Below are positions 60,733 to 64,000 of a stretch of DNA of 64,000 nucleotides, in pieces. Numbering within the stretch: the stretch's first letter is position 1; the number at the start of each line of letters is the position of its first letter. Below the pieces are notes generated by a model. The model did not search any database, was not told the origin of the DNA, and saw only the letters and a program-made list of their open reading frames with translations. This DNA comes from Mariniphaga sp. (GTDB lineage: Bacteria > Bacteroidota > Bacteroidia > Bacteroidales > Prolixibacteraceae), in the NCBI GenBank assembly GCA_024636975.1, contig JAGXGA010000011.1, positions 1 to 64,000 of the forward strand. The letters run 5' to 3'. A program made the translations under genes and the position numbers.

Positions 60733-62667
60733 ATGCCACATACAGAGATACAATCACGCAAAGTTATTAGCTCCTACGGAGGTGTTGGTTCCATTATTGA
60801 AACTCCAAATGGGGCAATGATGATAGAAAATTTTGACCAATGGTCTTTCTTTAAAGCAATAATAGAAGGTAATCTTGAAAAATTAGATTATACGATTGAA
60901 GACAATCGGCTTTTAAACAGATTAAAGAACGAAAATGGATTTCCAAGATTATCTGCTTTTTTAAGAATTCCATCAAATGTTGCAAACCCAAACAATCAAA
61001 GTGCACCCTTACACCCTTATCGGTTTATTAGTTCAAAATATTTTCCAGAATGGTTTTATTGCAATAAATGTGAGCGTTTTCACAATATCTCTGATTGGTG
61101 GGAGGGCTGGAAAAGAACTCTTTCAAAATACAAAGAGCCAAATGATAAAATTAGAGATTTATTCTATAACTCGCCAAGATGTTTTTATTGCTATGACAGT
61201 GCAAAGACCAAACAAAAGAGAGATAAAAAACGTAAGAAATTTTATTATGAATTAGAGCAAGTTCGATTTATACTAACCTCTCCGAAAGGCGATATTTATG
61301 ATATTCCTTGGGATAAATGGAATATTGCAGTAAAAGTAAGTCAGGATAATGAATCAAGGCTTACAATAAGAATGGATGATGACGAACTGTGCTGTGAAAA
61401 TCAACAGCTAAAATATTACAAATCAACTAAGTTCTCAGATTTGTCTGGTATTAGAATCTCATGCAACAGTTGTGGAAAATCAAATACATTGGCTGGTTTA
61501 TTTAAATTAGAAATGATTGTAAATGAATCAACTAAACTAAACCGAAAGATAGTTATTAGAACCAGTAACAGTGTTTATTATCCAATTTTAGTAAGTAGTA
61601 TTTATCTGCCTGCGCAATTAGAAATTAGCGGAAGTGATTCTGACAAAATAGATAAGTGGTTGGAAAAAGGAAAGTCAATAGACTTCATTGTTGAAGTTTT
61701 TGAGGACGAATATTCTGAAGCATCAATTTTAAAATACATCAATGGAAATGTTGAAAATATTTTTGAACCTGAAGAAGAATATCGTTTAAAAGAATACAAT
61801 TTCATTACATTTCCTGAGCGTATTTCGTACCCAGAAAAAGATTCAGAAAAAAGAAATCTGATTTTTAAGAGACAAAAAATATCTTCTCTTGAAAAATATG
61901 GAATTTCGAATCTTACACAAATTAAAAGACTTAAATTAACGACAGTTCAAGTTGCATATACTCGTCAAGAACCACTAAGCCAAAACGAGTTTCTACAAGG
62001 TGTTGATGGAGATTCAAAAATTAAAGCAAAATATACTTCAAAATGGGCAAATCAAACCGAATATCTACCTGCTGTTGAAAGTTTTGGTGAAGGCATTTTT
62101 ATTAATCTTAATAATAATAAAATCGAAACATGGTTAGATGAATCTTTTAAAAGTAAAGGGTTTGCCCAGCGAATATTAACGATTAAAGATAATATCCAAA
62201 ATCACGATTATATTGATAAAGGTAAATTCAAAAGTGATAGGCATTTGGGTAAATTCATTTTAATTCATACACTATCTCATATTCTGATTAAAGAATTTGA
62301 ATTTCTTGTCGGTTACCCTGCAACGTCTTTAAATGAAAGACTTTTTATTGATGAAATGGAAATGTCAGGAATGTTAATTTATACAGTTGCTGGTGCAGAG
62401 GGAAGTTTCGGTGGTCTTGTTTCACAAGGGACTGAGGAAATTTTTGAAAGAATCATAAAGTCTGCTCTTTTTAGGGCCACGGATTGTGCTTCTGACCCAA
62501 TTTGTTTTCACACCATGGATGGCCAAGGAGTTGGTGGATTAAATATGGCTGCTTGTTATTCATGTTCGTTACTTCCTGAGACTTCATGCGAAGAATTTAA
62601 TAGTTTTCTTGACAGAGGATTGTTGATAGATATTGATAATGGATTTTTTAAAGATGACATCGTGTAA
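60733..62667 (+). CDS. drmB: DrmB-like DUF1998 protein
   Basis: A 644-aa protein of the DrmB (DUF1998) family. The N-terminus begins HTEIQSRKVISSYGGVGSIIET, as in other DrmB proteins. Cysteine pairs at about 110 (CNKCERFH), 152 (CFYCYDS) and 240 (CNSCGKS) suggest zinc ribbons. The DUF1998 core is at 510-644: ILIHTLSHILIKEFEFLVGYPATSLNERLFI, AGAEGSFGGLVSQG, and the cysteine-rich CASDPICF and CYSCSLLPETSCEEF. DrmA and DrmB form the core complex of DISARM, in which DrmB supports DNA binding and unloading of the trigger loop of DrmA. No methylase follows. Confidence 0.86.
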   Translation: MPHTEIQSRKVISSYGGVGSIIETPNGAMMIENFDQWSFFKAIIEGNLEKLDYTIEDNRLLNRLKNENGFPRLSAFLRIPSNVANPNNQSAPLHPYRFISSKYFPEWFYCNKCERFHNISDWWEGWKRTLSKYKEPNDKIRDLFYNSPRCFYCYDSAKTKQKRDKKRKKFYYELEQVRFILTSPKGDIYDIPWDKWNIAVKVSQDNESRLTIRMDDDELCCENQQLKYYKSTKFSDLSGIRISCNSCGKSNTLAGLFKLEMIVNESTKLNRKIVIRTSNSVYYPILVSSIYLPAQLEISGSDSDKIDKWLEKGKSIDFIVEVFEDEYSEASILKYINGNVENIFEPEEEYRLKEYNFITFPERISYPEKDSEKRNLIFKRQKISSLEKYGISNLTQIKRLKLTTVQVAYTRQEPLSQNEFLQGVDGDSKIKAKYTSKWANQTEYLPAVESFGEGIFINLNNNKIETWLDESFKSKGFAQRILTIKDNIQNHDYIDKGKFKSDRHLGKFILIHTLSHILIKEFEFLVGYPATSLNERLFIDEMEMSGMLIYTVAGAEGSFGGLVSQGTEEIFERIIKSALFRATDCASDPICFHTMDGQGVGGLNMAACYSCSLLPETSCEEFNSFLDRGLLIDIDNGFFKDDIV

Positions 62668-63117
62668 GAAGCCAACCCGCACAGCCAAGCAAAATTGCAA
62701 TTCGCACAAGCCATCGTTCAGACTCAAAATTGCAATAAAGCTTGTCTGTTTGTCAACGCTTTTTTCTCCGACCCGAAAAACAAAATAGGGATAGTACTAA
62801 ATTGAAAATTAAGGAGTTTTTTTAAAAGAAAGTAAGCATTCGGCTATCCACGTCCAATAATATCCAATAATTTTTATAGTTAATTGCAGACAAAGATTGA
62901 ATTTTCAATAAAATTTGAGATAAATGAAGGGATTTGTCCAAAGAACTCCAACTTTTTTTGGAATCAGTCGGACACGGGTTTGCACTGCTGTGCTTTCTTC
63001 CGGTTAATTGTCTGAACCATGAATCACAAGATTACCATGATTTACCTGATTTCTTCTAATCATGGACATCGGGTAAATGTCTGAACCACGATTCACAGGA
63101 TTTTCATGATTACCAGA
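62668..63117. other. Spacer between the defence operon and the IS element
   Basis: No gene: where class 2 DISARM operons continue with drmC and a methylase, this one ends. The stretch contains GCACAGCCAAGC and GCACAAGCC words similar to those at 54600-54680, and a TCTGAACCATGAATCACA / ATTACC repeat cluster at 63005-63115 where the IS begins. Confidence 0.65.
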
Positions 63118-63286
63118 TGCTTACTGATTATTCCGGACAAATTGTACCACCTATTCCGGGGTAAAGTGTACCACCTTTTTCAGGATGAACTTGTTTTACA
63201 AAAATGCATATTTTATTAATTGATATTTTATTTTGCTTAAAATATATTTTGACATGATGTCATGCTTTCGCAGTGACTTTTCTTTC

Positions 63287-63351
63287 CCCGAGGAGCAGTT
63301 GAGAACGGAAGGAGGGCGTAGCCCGACTGGAGTTCTCAACTGCTCCTCGGG
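63287..63351 (+). terminator. Large hairpin at the istB 3' end
   Basis: CCCGAGGAGCAGTTGAGAAC (63287-63306) pairs perfectly over 20 bases with 63332-63351, and the loop contains a second stem (GGGCGTAGCCC). The istB stop lies inside the right arm. On the plus strand it is followed by GCCTTTGTTTTTTC, so it looks like a terminator that stops transcripts entering the IS from the defence operon side. Confidence 0.6.
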
Positions 63352-64000
63352 CCTTTGTTTTTTCTTAATGATTCGCCTTTCAGGTCTATCCTGTGAGCAT
63401 TACCGGCAAGTCTATCCATGATGGCATCTGCCAGGGTAGGTTCTGCTATGAACTCGTACCATTTGGCAATCGGAAGTTGAGAAGTAATAATTACTGATTT
63501 TTTACCGTACCTATCTTCCAGTATCTGAAGAATGGCCAACCGGGTAATCGCATCAAAAGGATGCAACCCAAAATCATCCAGTATCAGTACATGTGTTTTT
63601 TCGATTTGGTTCAGCAGTTTAATAAAAGTACCATCCAGCTTTGTCTGGGAAACTTTTTCAAGAAAGCGGTTCATTCCGAAGTATAATACCCTATATCCCA
63701 AAGAACAAGCCTGACGTCCGAGTGCACATGCAATATAACTCTTGCCGCAGCCTGTTGCTCCGGTAATAAGAATGTTTTCCGCATTTTCAATAAACCGGCA
63801 GTCAGCCAATGACATAAGTTGGTCATTGGTGAGATTACGAGCAGCATTACAATAGATCTGTTCCAGTAGAGCATTATACCGAAGTTTACTGACCTTTAAA
63901 TACATTGTTGTTTTCTGGTTAACTCTGTACTGTCGTTCAGCTTCAGCAAGTCTGCCGATCAGTACATCTGATGTGAGTTGTTCATGAACAGGCATAGCCA
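63336..64000 (-). CDS. istB: IstB-like IS21 helper ATPase, partial
   Basis: The C-terminal 220 or so residues of the IS21 transposition helper ATPase; the gene continues past the window edge in an open frame. AAA+ features are the Walker A GATGCGKSYIACALG, Walker B HVLILDDFGLHPFD, and ITSQLPIAKWYEFIAEPTLADAIMDRLAGNAHRIDLKGESLR, with the sensor and arginine-finger region. It cooperates with the IstA transposase, expected upstream and outside the window. The frame is intact. Confidence 0.93.
   Translation of the reverse strand, partial: AMPVHEQLTSDVLIGRLAEAERQYRVNQKTTMYLKVSKLRYNALLEQIYCNAARNLTNDQLMSLADCRFIENAENILITGATGCGKSYIACALGRQACSLGYRVLYFGMNRFLEKVSQTKLDGTFIKLLNQIEKTHVLILDDFGLHPFDAITRLAILQILEDRYGKKSVIITSQLPIAKWYEFIAEPTLADAIMDRLAGNAHRIDLKGESLRKNKGPRSS

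Larger units (their letters stand above)
63118..64000. mobile_element. IS21-family insertion sequence, partial (one end plus istB)
   Basis: The end of the element is marked by two tandem imperfect units, ATTCCGGACAAATTGTACCACCT (63130-63152) and ATTCCGGGGTAAAGTGTACCACCT (63153-63176), in keeping with the repeated terminal sequences of IS21 elements. A minus-strand istB gene follows and runs off the window. The exact terminal base and target duplication cannot be fixed without the far end. It inserted into a dispersed TCTGAACC-type repeat beside the DISARM-like operon. Confidence 0.8.

Noticed and set aside
1-64000. tRNA or rRNA genes, prophage
   Set aside because: Read through for cloverleaf arms with CCA-like ends, rRNA-conserved blocks, and phage structural gene runs; none was convincing. 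DUF6266 alone is not evidence for a phage.

Overview
The window looks like a chromosomal segment of a Bacteroidota bacterium, probably of the Bacteroidales/Marinilabiliales type. Inferred markers are a TonB-dependent receptor followed by a DUF4249 lipoprotein, DUF6266 and DUF3795 proteins, LytS/LytTR-type two-component genes, Bacteroidota-style TAnnTTTG promoters, many lipoproteins, and few Shine-Dalgarno sites. No rRNA, tRNA or prophage was seen. Genes are sparse and the intergenic regions are long and full of dispersed short repeats.

Region 1 (1-14.1 kb): an acidic membrane-anchored protein, a secreted alpha/beta hydrolase, a TonB receptor/DUF4249 pair, a CPBP-type membrane protease, a Tat-exported FAD oxidoreductase, an ICMT-like methyltransferase overlapping a truncated carboxypeptidase-regulatory-domain protein, and a signalling operon (DUF3795, small membrane protein, multi-PAS LytS-type kinase, receiver-only regulator, receiver-LytTR regulator). 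Region 2 (14.3-25.2 kb): a small outer-membrane-like protein, a GH43 enzyme, an orphan molybdopterin subunit of the xanthine dehydrogenase family, an MDR oxidoreductase, a ketopantoate-reductase-like protein, a ZIP metal transporter, a chimeric pseudogene locus (GH5-like fragment joined to a broken SnoaL-like gene), and a DUF4242/cyclase-like/AraC fusion regulator next to a cupin. Region 3 (25.3-44.8 kb): an ABCG-like exporter and lipoprotein, a TreT-like glycosyltransferase, a BrnT/BrnA toxin-antitoxin pair, a PNPOx-GNAT fusion, the intact GH5-like paralogue, DUF6266, small membrane proteins, a TetR-DUF116 operon with a perfect palindromic operator, an M3 metallopeptidase and a lone receiver protein. 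Region 4 (45.8-51.9 kb): small hypotheticals, a VOC protein, a secreted phosphatidylserine-decarboxylase-like protein, HicA/HicB and a GNAT-like protein.

Region 5 (52.4-62.7 kb) is the most notable part: an AT-rich, all-plus-strand defence island. A two-gene type I CBASS (CD-NTase plus a TIR-STING effector, overlapping ATGA) lies between two near-identical 19-bp direct repeats. It is followed by a tightly coupled three-gene DISARM-like operon: a large DrmE-like protein, the DrmA helicase and the DrmB DUF1998 protein. No DNA methylase and no DrmC phospholipase-like gene is present. An IS21-family element (istB at the window edge) comes immediately afterwards.

Across the window at least seven dispersed repeat families fill the gaps. 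They include an inverted GGATGGCATCC element (nine copies), a roughly 100-bp element placed directly upstream of four genes, a CCACAGATTCACAGATTA family, a TCTGAACC/ATCATGG family, a CCTGGATCGGGA hairpin family, a CTGCGCTGCAGC family and purine-rich AGAGCA/GGGCA tracts. They resemble REP/BIME-like or hairpin-forming repeats and make this genome rich in recombination substrates. One visible likely outcome is the GH5-like duplication with its broken copy.
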